A DNA stretch of 64,000 nt. Origin: Alphaproteobacteria bacterium. Its GTDB lineage: Bacteria; Pseudomonadota; Alphaproteobacteria; Rickettsiales; JADKJE01. Positions within the stretch are counted from its first letter, which is position 1. Each line of letters starts with the position of its first letter. Made by a program: the position numbers and the translations under genes. Below, piece after piece: positions 35,100 to 44,589 of the stretch. Where the stretch lies: contig JADKJE010000005.1 in the NCBI GenBank assembly GCA_016722515.1, forward strand, positions 62,001 to 126,000, in the 5' to 3' direction. The notes beneath the pieces were generated by a model. That model saw nothing but the letters and a program-made list of their open reading frames with translations. It ran no database searches and was not told where the DNA came from.

Positions 35100-36827
35100 A
35101 TGATGGGAATGTTGGGCGAATTAGATTTGGTAGTATTATTGCTTACTGCATCGGTATGCATGGTTGCTATTTTCCGGTATCTGCGTTTAAGCCCTGTACT
35201 GGGTTACCTCGTGGCGGGACTTGCGATTGGGCCGTATGGTATCGGATTTATTAAATATGATGAAATTCCACAGCATTTGGCTGATTTTGGCGTGATTTTT
35301 CTCCTGTTTATGATTGGTTTAGAAATGACGTTGGACCGTCTTGCCAGTATTCGTAAGCATGTGTTTGGTTTTGGCTTGCTGCAGATTTTGTTTTCTGTAA
35401 CGGCTTTTACGGGCGTGGGATTGCTGCTCAAATATGATTTTATTGAATCGCTGGTCATTGGATTTGGGTTGTCGATGTCGTCTTCGGCAATTGTGTTGCA
35501 AGTGCTGCAGGAATCGGGGAAGCAATCGACACAAACCGGTAGGTTGTCACTGGCTACCCTGATTATGCAGGACTTTGCGGTGGTACCTTTGCTGGTTGTG
35601 GTTCCATTACTATCGGGAGATTCGCATCATTTGATTGGCGGCATCATGTTATCCCTTATTAAGGTTGTTGCCGTATTATTTGCGATATTGGTGTTGGGTA
35701 GAATCATATTGAGACCCATTTTCCGTTTGATCTGGTCTACCACCAATGAAGAATTATTCGTGGCAACCACCTTATTGCTAGCCTTGGGTAGTGCATTAAT
35801 TACCGAGCGTTTAGGTTTATCCATGGCACTGGGTGCGTTTGCGGCCGGATTATTAGTGGCAGAGACCGAGTACCAGCATCAGGTTGAAGCAGAAATAACT
35901 CCCTTCAAAGGATTATTCCTAGGGTTGTTCTTTATGACGATGGGCATGAAAATTGACTGGCATTATTTATTGGAACATGCTTCGGTGATTGCCCTGTGGG
36001 TGAGTATCATTATTGTGATCAAGGCGGCCATACTCTATGGGCTTTGTAAAGCGTTCCGTTTTCCATCGGGTGTATCACTCCATACGGCTTTATTATTATC
36101 CCAAGGCGGTGAGTTCGCTTTTGTACTTCTCACCTTGGCTGCTCAGGATAAAATCGGCATTATTGATCCCAAAATCGCCGATTTGCTGATGATGATCGTC
36201 ACTACTTCCATGGCGCTTACACCCTTGTTGGCAATGCTTGGGGCATGGCTGGCTGAGAAAATTGAAAAGGGAAACATGGTCGAAGCTGAGGGCTTCAACC
36301 GCCCTATTGATTTGAGTGATTTGCGAAATCATGTGATCGTGGTTGGTTTTGGACAGGCCGGGCAGATGGTGGCTCAAGTGCTAAGGGAAGAAGGAATTGC
36401 CTATGTTGTTGTTGATAATGAAGCCACATTAATCGCCGAAGCCAGGCACGCAGGAATTCCTATCTATCATGGCGATGCTACTCGCAGGGGGACCCTTGAG
36501 CATTTGCAAATTAACCATGCTCAGTCTGTCGTGGTTACGGTTCATAATGACTTGGCGATTCAAAATACCATCGTGGCGGTTCGACGTTCCTCTAAAGACC
36601 TGCCTGTGATAGCAAGGACAAAAGAATGGTTTGAAACATTAGGGCAGGTGGGTGAAGCTGTGTTTATGATTCCTGAAAGCTTCGAAATGGGGCTGCAATT
36701 GGCTGGCTCGCTGTTAAAATATCGTGGCTTTTATGCACATGAAATTGAGCGAATGAAAACCACCTTTAGGGCTAATCATTATGCTAAGACTAAGGATTTG
36801 TTTATTAAGGATACGGTAGGAGAATAG
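35100..36827 (+). CDS. Kef-type (CPA2) K+/H+ antiporter with RCK domain
   Basis: Inner-membrane cation:proton antiporter, 575 residues. About 12 hydrophobic segments cover residues 5-390, with FLLFMIGLEMTLDRL, SAIVLQVLQE and AFAAGLLVAETEY. A cytoplasmic RCK/TrkA-N domain follows (VIVVGFGQAGQMVAQVLREE, then GDATRRGTLEHL). The closest named families are KefB/KefC and YbaL. AAGGGG precedes the ATG. The glutathione-binding residues that would confirm KefB/C were not assessed. Confidence 0.85.
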   Translation: MMGMLGELDLVVLLLTASVCMVAIFRYLRLSPVLGYLVAGLAIGPYGIGFIKYDEIPQHLADFGVIFLLFMIGLEMTLDRLASIRKHVFGFGLLQILFSVTAFTGVGLLLKYDFIESLVIGFGLSMSSSAIVLQVLQESGKQSTQTGRLSLATLIMQDFAVVPLLVVVPLLSGDSHHLIGGIMLSLIKVVAVLFAILVLGRIILRPIFRLIWSTTNEELFVATTLLLALGSALITERLGLSMALGAFAAGLLVAETEYQHQVEAEITPFKGLFLGLFFMTMGMKIDWHYLLEHASVIALWVSIIIVIKAAILYGLCKAFRFPSGVSLHTALLLSQGGEFAFVLLTLAAQDKIGIIDPKIADLLMMIVTTSMALTPLLAMLGAWLAEKIEKGNMVEAEGFNRPIDLSDLRNHVIVVGFGQAGQMVAQVLREEGIAYVVVDNEATLIAEARHAGIPIYHGDATRRGTLEHLQINHAQSVVVTVHNDLAIQNTIVAVRRSSKDLPVIARTKEWFETLGQVGEAVFMIPESFEMGLQLAGSLLKYRGFYAHEIERMKTTFRANHYAKTKDLFIKDTVGE

Positions 36828-36868
36828 GTCTTGTTTATTTCTTCGTTTGGGTCAGTCTTTAATAATAA

Positions 36869-36915
36869 AAAAACCGCCTACTAAACGCAAAATAGCGCTA
36901 AGAATGGCGGTTTTT
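36869..36915. terminator. Bidirectional terminator between the antiporter gene and rpmB
   Basis: AAAAACCGCC (36869-36878) pairs with GGCGGTTTTT (36906-36915) across a 27-base loop. Both strands show a T-run after the stem. It lies between convergent genes, as expected. Confidence 0.7.
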
Positions 36916-36930
36916 GTATTTAAAGAACAG

Positions 36931-37218
36931 TTAAGCAGCGTGTGCTTCAGCAATTTGCTTTTTCAATTTTTTAGCAGAGCAGGTCAATTTTGTACCGGCT
37001 GTAGCCAACAGGAACATATCCAGGCTGCCGTGTTTTTCAACAGAACGAAGTGTATTCGTTGCTATGCACAGACGAACTTTTTGCTTCAATGCATCACTGT
37101 AAAGGGTTACGTTTTGAAGATTAGGCACAAAACGGCGCTTAGCCTTACGGTTTGAGTGAGATATTTGATGCCCTGACATAGGACGTTTAGAAGCGATAAT
37201 ATCACAGGTACGAGACAT
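36931..37218 (-). CDS. rpmB: 50S ribosomal protein L28
   Basis: Large-subunit protein, 95 residues from the ATG at 37218 (MSRTCDIIASKRPMSGHQIS), which has GGAG in position; the frame is open further upstream without signals. SHSNRKAKRRFVPNLQNV is the family signature. The C-terminus ends with a Lys/Ala-rich helix, as in alphaproteobacterial L28. Confidence 0.96.
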   Translation of the reverse strand: MSRTCDIIASKRPMSGHQISHSNRKAKRRFVPNLQNVTLYSDALKQKVRLCIATNTLRSVEKHGSLDMFLLATAGTKLTCSAKKLKKQIAEAHAA

Positions 37219-37356
37219 AGGATTTCTCCGAAATTCAATATATTTAATACTAAAATAGTCCGCTACTATACCTGGGTTGAAATGTGTTGGCAAGAGGATT
37301 TTTGGGCTATTTTAGAGATTATGTATGACGTCGATAAAGCGAGTTGATTGGTCTGT

Positions 37357-38415
37357 CTAACGGCAGTCGGCTCCAACGGCTTCGCTGATGTCTTTAAATC
37401 CATCTTTTTCAAGCAAGCCAACCAGATCGCGTTTAATCTGGGTAACCAAACCAAATCCTTTAAATACAAGGGCTGAATAGAGTTGAAGGAGGGTGGCCCC
37501 TGACTTGATCTTGGTGTAGGCTTCCTCGCTAGAAGAAATGCCGCCGACCCCAATTAAAGGAATCGTACCCTGCGTTAATTGGTAAAATTGTTTCAGGGTT
37601 TGCGTGGATAAGGCAAATAAAGGTTTGCCACTTAACCCTCCCTTTTCGTGACCGAAATGGCTTTTAAGGTTAGGACGTTCGAGTGTCGTATTTGAAATAA
37701 TCACTCCATCAACTTTGGTGTTGAGACAGGTTTGGGCAATATGCTCAAGTTCTTCGCTAGAGAGGTCTGGCGCAATCTTAATGAGGATGGGGAGCGTTTT
37801 ATTGTTATGGGTACTGAGGCCTTGGTTACGTTCGTTTATTAGAGCTATGAGCAGCTCATAGAGATTATCGTCAGACTGCATGCTACGAAGACCAGGCGTA
37901 TTAGGCGAAGAAATATTGACGGAGATATAATCAACCAGCCCTTTCACACGTTTAAATGAGGTTAGATAATCACTGACCCAATCGTTGGAATCTTTGTTGG
38001 GGGCAATATTGATGCCCACAATACCGGGTTGTTTTCCATTCTTTTCAAGCTGCCTGGCGCAAAATTCAATTCCTTGGCTATTAAGCCCCATTCGATTGAT
38101 AACGGCTTCATCTTCGGTTAATCTGAATAATCGCGGTTTTGGATTTCCCGGTTGTGAAAGAGGGGTTACTCCGCCTATTTCTACACATCCAAGTCCTTGG
38201 TCAAATAAAGCGGGATAGCATTCTCCATGTTTATCAAACCCTGCGGCTAAGCCAATTGGATTGCCAAATGTTTTATTCCAGATGTTGACTTTCAACTCGG
38301 GGGGATTGTAATGAGGTTGAGCAGGTACAGCCCCTAAAGCAAGCGCATTAACAGCGGCTCGGTGAGCAAATTCGGGATTAAGAGAAAAGATGAGAGGACG
38401 AAGGATATTGAACAT
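37357..38415 (-). CDS. pyrD: Dihydroorotate dehydrogenase (quinone) PyrD
   Basis: Class 2, membrane-associated flavoenzyme oxidising dihydroorotate with quinone, the fourth step of pyrimidine synthesis. It has 352 residues. An N-terminal helical extension (RPLIFSLNPEFAHRAAVNAL) typical of class 2 precedes NPIGLAAGFDKHGE, VNISSPNTPGLRSMQ (catalytic Ser), VIISNTTLERP and the FMN-phosphate site IGVGGISSSEEAYTKI. Confidence 0.96.
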   Translation of the reverse strand: MFNILRPLIFSLNPEFAHRAAVNALALGAVPAQPHYNPPELKVNIWNKTFGNPIGLAAGFDKHGECYPALFDQGLGCVEIGGVTPLSQPGNPKPRLFRLTEDEAVINRMGLNSQGIEFCARQLEKNGKQPGIVGINIAPNKDSNDWVSDYLTSFKRVKGLVDYISVNISSPNTPGLRSMQSDDNLYELLIALINERNQGLSTHNNKTLPILIKIAPDLSSEELEHIAQTCLNTKVDGVIISNTTLERPNLKSHFGHEKGGLSGKPLFALSTQTLKQFYQLTQGTIPLIGVGGISSSEEAYTKIKSGATLLQLYSALVFKGFGLVTQIKRDLVGLLEKDGFKDISEAVGADCR

Positions 38416-38543
38416 GAAGGGCTACACAAAAAAGAGAAAAAGCTCTGGCGTTAAAATTGACTCGTGCTAGAATGAAAGCTTATGGTAGCAAATTTTTAAA
38501 GATTTCAAAATACCCTTGAGTCTTCTCTGGAGAAAAAAAGCTT

Positions 38544-41048
38544 ATGTTCCGTTTTTGGTGTTTTCTTATCGTCATGTTATGTGCTGCAACTATTTCAATG
38601 GCACGCGCCGGCCAACCAGAAGATCAAAATACCAATGATCCCAATAATGTGCAGATGGAATATGTTCCTTTGGCAGATCAAAAGACGGGTACGACAACCA
38701 TTCCTTCTCAAAGTGAAGAAGATGCGTTAAAGAATGCGTTTGATAATCTTTCGTCGCAAGCTTTAAATCCCACGGAAGCTGAAAAAGCAAAGAAAAAAGA
38801 AGCGGTCGAGAAAACCCAAACCGCCGCTAAGGACACGGGTGAAAAACTAAAAAAGCTAAGCGCGGATGCCGAGTTAGATCAATTTTTCAGCGAGGGAATG
38901 GATTCTCAAACCAGTTCACAAAAGGCATCTTCGAGTACAGCCACTTCTTCAGCAACGTCTGAGGCAAAGGCGACAACATCGGCTAAAGACCAGCAGAAAA
39001 CAGAAAAAGCATTAGATGAGCTCATGAAGAAGCCAGTGATTGCGCCTAGTGTAAAAACCGAGCCGGCTGTTGATGCGACCAAAAAAGTTCCTCAATTGCC
39101 AGAGCCAAGCATTGTGACAACCCCTGGACAGGCACCAGCCGCAAGTTCGCTGGAATCGCTGTTGGGTAAACCGGTTGTTAAAACTGTAACTAAACCTTCT
39201 GGTTCAGACGTGGCCAAACCAGTCGCTGCGGACGTAAAAACGGAAACAAAAACTGAGACGAAATTAGAAACAAAAACGGGCACTAAAACAGAAACCAAAA
39301 CAGAAACCAAAACAGTACAAGTGCCTGCTCAGGGGGCTAAGCAACTGGTTCAACCTACAGTATCCTCCGTTCCATCCACAAGTGCCGCTGTGTCGCCACC
39401 ACCTGCGGTAGCTCCAGTCATGGTACCCGTACCAGCTCCTGTGGCTCCTACCCAACAGGGAAAAACACCCGTTGTTATAGCTCCCGCTTTGCCGGCAGGG
39501 CCTGGTCCTAAAACATCGCTTGTAACAACGAAAACAACCACTGAGACGATTCAGCCGGCAGTTCCCGCGCAGACACTAGATATTCCAAAACTGGGTGATA
39601 TTAAGCAAGACGTTCAAAATCTCAAGAAAGCTGATACAAAAGTTGAAACCAAGACCGAAACCAAAACACAAGTAAAAACAGAAAATAAGCCGGATGAAAA
39701 ACAACAGGCCAAATCCGAAATCAAAACGGAAGTTAAAGCCCAGACAAAGACAGCTTCACCGGTTAAAATGATAGCGCCTGTGACGGTTTTGCCATCCACA
39801 GGGCCTCAAACACCCGTTACTGCGGATACTTTAAATAAAGCAGAACTGCTTGGCGCAGATGCAAAAGGTAAAATAGAATTACCGGAGCAAGGGGCCAGTA
39901 CTCAGCCTGACCAATCGGCAGCTGCCGCTGTTTTAGAAGAGCCCGATGCTGTAGTTGAAGCTAAGAAAGTTGAGAAAAATCCTACCAAGAAATCGAAATC
40001 AAAGTCTAAAGACAAAAGCAAACATTCGCATACTAAAAAATATGCAAAATCACCGCATCCAGCTACCCACAAGGACAGTGCTGATGTGACGGCTCAAGAG
40101 GGTGAAGGCACGAATGATGAAATACCATCTACGAATGACGTGATGCCAGATACTCAGAAAGCCATGGATAAAGTTGTGTCTACCCGTCGACAAAATCAGA
40201 TTGAAAAATCGAAACAGAAGGGCAAGGGGGCTGACCAGGATAAAAATGAGACGATCGTTGTTGATCATATTGTGACACCTCCAGTTGCAACAAGTCCATC
40301 TGGTGAGGCAAGTCCAGCTGAAAAAGAATTATTTACCGTAACTCCGGGATCTGATTCGCCAGCTAATGGCGCGGCAGCTAAGCCGATGCGAGGTAATAAT
40401 GGCGCTGATGCTGCTGCTCCTGCCAAGGCGGTGAAGCCAATGGAATTATCTATTTCAGAATCAAAAGAAGATAAGGCTGCAAACAAAGATCTCGATTTAG
40501 CCTATCAGGCCTACCAAGTTGGGCAATATGAAGCGGCTGCTAAGCTTTACGGCAGTGCTGTGAAGACAAGTCCCGATAATGAACAGGCTCTCTTTGGTTT
40601 AGGTACGGTTTACCATCAAATGAAAAATTATCGCCTAGCACAGGAATATTACAGCAAGGTGTTGAAAATAAATCCTAACCATTCGGGTGCGCTTAATAAT
40701 TTGTTGGCGGTATTAACCGAGGATAATCCATCGGCTGCTATTGCTGAGCTGAACAGGCTGGAAACTGTAAGCCCGGGCAATTCTGCTATTATGGCCCATA
40801 AAGGGGTTGTGTATGCGAAAATGGGTGATAACGGCAAGGCTAACGAGTATTTTAAACGGGCAATTACTCTTGAAGCAGATAATACGGATTATGTTTATAA
40901 TTATGCTGTTTTCCTGGATAAGTCGGGTCATCGCGAAGAAGCACGTCAGCAATATAGCCGACTGCTGGAATTAAATGCCGAGGGCAAGTCGCTTCCAATT
41001 CCAGCTCATGAGATTCATCAAAGATTAACCTTTCTTAGTGCAAAATAG
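38544..41048 (+). CDS. Secreted Lys/Thr/Glu-rich protein with C-terminal TPR repeats
   Basis: An 834-residue protein with a Sec signal (FWCFLIVMLCAATISMARA, cleavage near residue 22). A very long low-complexity middle is rich in Lys, Thr, Glu, Ala and Pro, including KTET runs near residues 232-255 and 368-400 and a Pro/Val/Ala stretch. A basic segment (KKSKSKSKDKSKHSHTKKY) lies near 490. At about 655-825 TPR repeats follow: AYQVGQYEAAAKLYGSAVK, MKNYRLAQEYYSKVLKINP, MGDNGKANEYFKRAITLEA. It lies 50 bases before pilT and may form an operon with pilT/pilU. A role as a periplasmic pilus-assembly scaffold is conceivable. No family name is certain. Confidence 0.75.
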   Translation: MFRFWCFLIVMLCAATISMARAGQPEDQNTNDPNNVQMEYVPLADQKTGTTTIPSQSEEDALKNAFDNLSSQALNPTEAEKAKKKEAVEKTQTAAKDTGEKLKKLSADAELDQFFSEGMDSQTSSQKASSSTATSSATSEAKATTSAKDQQKTEKALDELMKKPVIAPSVKTEPAVDATKKVPQLPEPSIVTTPGQAPAASSLESLLGKPVVKTVTKPSGSDVAKPVAADVKTETKTETKLETKTGTKTETKTETKTVQVPAQGAKQLVQPTVSSVPSTSAAVSPPPAVAPVMVPVPAPVAPTQQGKTPVVIAPALPAGPGPKTSLVTTKTTTETIQPAVPAQTLDIPKLGDIKQDVQNLKKADTKVETKTETKTQVKTENKPDEKQQAKSEIKTEVKAQTKTASPVKMIAPVTVLPSTGPQTPVTADTLNKAELLGADAKGKIELPEQGASTQPDQSAAAAVLEEPDAVVEAKKVEKNPTKKSKSKSKDKSKHSHTKKYAKSPHPATHKDSADVTAQEGEGTNDEIPSTNDVMPDTQKAMDKVVSTRRQNQIEKSKQKGKGADQDKNETIVVDHIVTPPVATSPSGEASPAEKELFTVTPGSDSPANGAAAKPMRGNNGADAAAPAKAVKPMELSISESKEDKAANKDLDLAYQAYQVGQYEAAAKLYGSAVKTSPDNEQALFGLGTVYHQMKNYRLAQEYYSKVLKINPNHSGALNNLLAVLTEDNPSAAIAELNRLETVSPGNSAIMAHKGVVYAKMGDNGKANEYFKRAITLEADNTDYVYNYAVFLDKSGHREEARQQYSRLLELNAEGKSLPIPAHEIHQRLTFLSAK
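39238..39312 (+). repeat. Tandem codon repeat encoding KTET units
   Basis: Degenerate repeats of 12 bases (AAAACAGAAACC type) encode successive Lys-Thr-Glu-Thr units. The last copies (39293-39316) are nearly identical, so this tract could change length by slippage. A second shorter tract is at 39640-39690. Confidence 0.6.
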
Positions 41049-41082
41049 TAAGTGAACGCCTGTCTGAGACAGGCCCTTACTT
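41047..41082 (+). other. Intercistronic hairpin before pilT
   Basis: GCCTGTC (41058-41064) and GACAGGC (41068-41074) form a perfect 7-bp stem, extended by AGTAAG/CTTACT outside. It lies between the TPR gene stop and the pilT ribosome site (GAAAGG). There is no T-run, so it may act in mRNA processing or partial attenuation rather than termination. Confidence 0.45.
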
Positions 41083-41097
41083 TGAAAGGTACTTTAG

Positions 41098-42180
41098 ATG
41101 GAAATTACAGAGTTGCTGGCATTCGCCGAGAAAAACGGCGCTTCTGACGTTCATATTGTTTCTAATAATGCACCATTATTGCGTATCCACGGTGATATAG
41201 CGCCATTGCGCATGGGTAAATTGACTCCTGATGAAATTAAGCATCTGATATATTCGATTATGACCGAAAAACAGCGTGCGACGTTTGAGGAAGACTGGGA
41301 AATAGACTTTTCGGTGCAATTTGGTCCCCATAGTCGTTTTCGTGTGAACGCCTTTAATACCATGGAAGGACCAGCAGCCGCCTTGCGTTTTATTCCTACT
41401 AAAATTCAATCCTTAGATGATTTAAAAACACCGCCGATCTTGAGGCAATTAACGTATTTAAATAGTGGGATGGTCCTGGTAACAGGGCCGACTGGTAGCG
41501 GTAAATCAACCACGCTTGCAGCGATGGTCGATGAAATTAACCGTATGCAGAATAAACATATCTTGACGATCGAAGATCCGGTGGAGTTCGTCCACCATTC
41601 AAACGAATCATTGGTAAACCAGCGTGAAGTAGGTAAAAACACCAAATCATTTGCCAGGGCGCTTAAGAGTGCGCTGCGTGAAGACCCAGATGTGATATTA
41701 GTGGGTGAGATGCGCGATTTGGAAACGATTTCACTCGCTTTAACGGCGGCAGAAACAGGACACGTGGTTTTTGGTACGCTGCATACCAGTTCTGCGGCTA
41801 AAACCGTTGACCGTATTATTGACGTGTTCCCTGCTGACGATAAAGACATGGTGAGGACGATGTTATCGGGTTCATTGCGCGCCGTCGTTTCGCAGCGGCT
41901 GGTCAAACGTAAGGATGAAACGGGACGTATTGCGGTTCATGAAATATTGCTCAATACCCCGGCGGTAGGTAACCTTATCCGTGACGGTAAAATTCCGCAA
42001 ATCACGTCGATCATGCAGGTGGGGTCGCGTTTGGGAATGATCACTATGAAGGATAATGCTCAGAAACTGCTCGACGAGGGGCTGATTAACCAGGAAGCCT
42101 ATAATCTCTTAATTAAAGAGACAACAGCAGATGACACGCAGCCACCTCAGCCGAAGAAAAATCAAGAAGGATCATTCTAA
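41098..42180 (+). CDS. pilT: Pilus retraction ATPase PilT-like
   Basis: Hexameric secretion-type ATPase that depolymerises type IV pili in twitching motility. It has 360 residues. GASDVHIVSNNAPLLRIHG is the PilT N-terminal signature. Walker A is GPTGSGKSTT (about residue 130), then ILTIEDPVEFVH, a Walker B region EDPDVILVGEMRDLET, and the His box ETGHVVFGTLHT. pilU follows 15 bases downstream. No pilin or pilB/C/Q genes are visible in the window. Confidence 0.93.
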   Translation: MEITELLAFAEKNGASDVHIVSNNAPLLRIHGDIAPLRMGKLTPDEIKHLIYSIMTEKQRATFEEDWEIDFSVQFGPHSRFRVNAFNTMEGPAAALRFIPTKIQSLDDLKTPPILRQLTYLNSGMVLVTGPTGSGKSTTLAAMVDEINRMQNKHILTIEDPVEFVHHSNESLVNQREVGKNTKSFARALKSALREDPDVILVGEMRDLETISLALTAAETGHVVFGTLHTSSAAKTVDRIIDVFPADDKDMVRTMLSGSLRAVVSQRLVKRKDETGRIAVHEILLNTPAVGNLIRDGKIPQITSIMQVGSRLGMITMKDNAQKLLDEGLINQEAYNLLIKETTADDTQPPQPKKNQEGSF

Positions 42181-42195
42181 TTCATAGGAACTATT

Positions 42196-43338
42196 ATGCT
42201 GAAAGCAGATCCCCAATCCATCATTAATCAAATGTTTGAAGCGATGGTAGCTAAGAAAGCATCCGACATCTATGTCACCTTGGGTGTTGCTCCTATGTTG
42301 CGATTAGATAATAAACTCCAGCCGATGGATATGCCACCGATGGAAGTGGATGATCTTGAACACATTGCTAATACGCTTATGACTGAAAATCAGCGTGAAG
42401 AGTTCCATTCAACGTTTGAAATGAATTTTGCCGTTGCCTGGGAAAGTAAAGCAAGGTTTAGGATTAACGTCTATAAGCAACAACAATCAACGGGTATTGT
42501 GATCCGCCGTATTCAAACAGACATCCCAACCATTGAGGGATTAAAATTGCCGGAAGTCTATGGCAAACTTGCTATGCTGAAAAAAGGGTTGATCTTTTTA
42601 GTGGGAGGAACGGGATCGGGTAAGTCTTCATCGCTTGCAGCCATGATTAATCAACGTAATACCTATAGCTCTGGCCATATTATAACCATAGAAGATCCTA
42701 TTGAGTTCGTCCATCAACACAAAGGCTGTGTTGTAACGCAGCGTGAGATTGGCATCGATACATTCTCTTTTGGCATGGCGTTGAAGAATGCGTTGCGCCA
42801 GCGTTGTGACGTGGTGGTCATTGGGGAGATTCGTGACCGTGAAACATTAGAGCATGCGCTTTATTTTGCGGAAACGGGGCACTTATGTATTTCAACGCTG
42901 CACGCCAGCAATACCAACCAGGCGATCGAAAGGATCATCAACTTTTTCCCTGAAGAATATCATCGTCAAGTGATGATTACAGTTTCGCAGAATTTAAAGG
43001 CCATTATCAGCCAAAAAATTATACCATCACGTGATGGACGCACTGCCCTTGCGACTGAAATTCTGCTTAACCAAGGTTTAATTACCCGCTTGATTGAAGA
43101 AGGCAATGTTCAAGAAATTAAGGAAACGATGGAGCAAAATGCCCTTGATGGTGTGCAAACCTTTGACCAGGCACTTTATGATCTGTATATCAGTGGTCTG
43201 GTAAGCCGTGAAATGGCTCTGGAAGAAGCGGATAACCCGGCTAACCTGCGTTTGCGCTTTAAGCAAGCAGAGGCGGCGGCAAACCGTGATTCTGATCCTA
43301 AGTTTAAACTCGAACGTGACAATAAAAACCAGTTCTAG
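42196..43338 (+). CDS. pilU: PilT-dependent retraction ATPase PilU-like
   Basis: Paralogue of PilT, 380 residues. It has ASDIYVTLGVAPMLRLDNKL, Walker A GGTGSGKSSS (about residue 136), HIITIEDPIEFVHQHKGCVV, and QRCDVVVIGEIRDRETLEHA. The Q-R-C-D before Walker B and QREIGIDTFSFGMALKNALR fit PilU rather than PilT. PilU works with PilT to add retraction force. The pilT-pilU order is conserved in many type IV pilus organisms. Confidence 0.93.
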   Translation: MLKADPQSIINQMFEAMVAKKASDIYVTLGVAPMLRLDNKLQPMDMPPMEVDDLEHIANTLMTENQREEFHSTFEMNFAVAWESKARFRINVYKQQQSTGIVIRRIQTDIPTIEGLKLPEVYGKLAMLKKGLIFLVGGTGSGKSSSLAAMINQRNTYSSGHIITIEDPIEFVHQHKGCVVTQREIGIDTFSFGMALKNALRQRCDVVVIGEIRDRETLEHALYFAETGHLCISTLHASNTNQAIERIINFFPEEYHRQVMITVSQNLKAIISQKIIPSRDGRTALATEILLNQGLITRLIEEGNVQEIKETMEQNALDGVQTFDQALYDLYISGLVSREMALEEADNPANLRLRFKQAEAAANRDSDPKFKLERDNKNQF

Positions 43339-43376
43339 TATCATAGGGGCATTCACACCCCTAAGCATGCTATTTT

Positions 43377-44279
43377 ATGACCACTCATCATCAAGGTTCC
43401 AAGCTTGAAGGTATTGCCTCTATCCTTGCTGTCGTTCTTATCTGGAGCGGATGGATGGCTATCAGTCGCCTGGGCGTTACCCATGCACTTAACGCTGCCG
43501 ATATTGCCGCCATCCGTTTTTTTGTTTCTGGATTAATATTACTTCCCTGGTGGATGAAAAATATTACCTGGTTTGGCCCAAAAGGGTTGGGTGGAATTAT
43601 TCTGGCCATCTGTCTTGGTGCTCCGTATACCTTTATTGCGGTCAGTGGCATGCATTATGCTACCGTTGCCCATGCCGGTATGATTTATGGTATTTCTGCA
43701 TGCCTGACCTGTTTAATGGGGATGTGGTTATTGGGTGAATATTCAACACCGGTTAAATTGGCTGGTTTAGTGATTACGATGTTAGGTGCACTGGCTTTAA
43801 TGTCCAAAGGAAGCACCCATGCCGAACTTAGTTTGGGCCATTTTTTGTTTATAGTTGCCGGTGGTTTATTAAGCCTATATGCCATTTTAGTCAAAAAATG
43901 GAAAGTACCTGCGTTTACTGCGGCGGCCAATGTGTGTGTATGGTCATTGTTACTTTATCTGCCTGTGTATGTCATGTTTCTACCTAAACAGATTATGACA
44001 GCTTCGTCATCAGAATTATGCTTACAAGTGGTGTATCAGGGAGTTATTACCAGCATTGGCGGATTGATATTTTTCAACCGGGGGGTGGCTATTTTAGGAG
44101 CGAGCCAGGCAAGCGCTTTCATGCCATTGGTTCCGGCTTTGGCAACGTTGATTTCGATTCCGTTACTTGGAGAAGTCCCTAGCTCGGTAGAATGGCTGGG
44201 GATATGCCTGATTTCTGTTGGAATATTACTGGCAAGTGGCGTTGTTCGTTTTGGCTGCAAAAAATGGGTTAACGTGTAA
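43377..44279 (+). CDS. EamA/DMT-family permease
   Basis: A 300-residue inner-membrane protein with about ten hydrophobic helices in two EamA halves (about residues 11-135 and 145-290). Typical features include LIWSGWMAISRLGVTHALNA near the N-terminus and ASAFMPLVPALATLISIPLL near the C-terminus. Family members export amino acids, nucleosides or other metabolites; the substrate cannot be told. Its 3' end overlaps the convergent rhodanese gene by 11 bases. Confidence 0.85.
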   Translation: MTTHHQGSKLEGIASILAVVLIWSGWMAISRLGVTHALNAADIAAIRFFVSGLILLPWWMKNITWFGPKGLGGIILAICLGAPYTFIAVSGMHYATVAHAGMIYGISACLTCLMGMWLLGEYSTPVKLAGLVITMLGALALMSKGSTHAELSLGHFLFIVAGGLLSLYAILVKKWKVPAFTAAANVCVWSLLLYLPVYVMFLPKQIMTASSSELCLQVVYQGVITSIGGLIFFNRGVAILGASQASAFMPLVPALATLISIPLLGEVPSSVEWLGICLISVGILLASGVVRFGCKKWVNV

Positions 44280-44589
44280 CCGGAAAACCGGCATTAACCC
44301 AACTGCTAATCCCACCTTCTAAATTATAGACTTCCTGATCGGGAACGGTGCTTAGAATGAGTTGGCAGGCCATCGCACTGCGTTTTCCTCCTAAACATTG
44401 GATGACCAATTTTTTATCCTGTATTTCAGGAAGCTGTAGTGGTGAAAAACGGCTTAGGGGCAGATGAATAGCACCTTGAATATGAGCTTCCTTAAATTCG
44501 TCGTCCTCGCGCACATCAATGACAATTGCCTGATTGTGGTCAATCCATGTTTTAAGTGTGTCTACGTTAATCGTGGGCAAGGTGTTCAT
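44269..44589 (-). CDS. Rhodanese-like sulfurtransferase
   Basis: Single-domain rhodanese, 106 residues. AIVIDVREDDEFKEAHIQGA and the active-site loop QCLGGKRSAMAC (catalytic Cys near residue 65) are present. No signal peptide, so probably cytoplasmic persulfide chemistry. It overlaps the upstream HEAT-like gene by 23 bases and is likely translated with it. Confidence 0.85.
   Translation of the reverse strand: MNTLPTINVDTLKTWIDHNQAIVIDVREDDEFKEAHIQGAIHLPLSRFSPLQLPEIQDKKLVIQCLGGKRSAMACQLILSTVPDQEVYNLEGGISSWVNAGFPVTR

Noticed and set aside
36931..37293. Longer 120-residue version of L28
   Set aside because: The extra 25 residues have no ribosome site and do not match L28; the ATG at 37218 has a clear GGAG.
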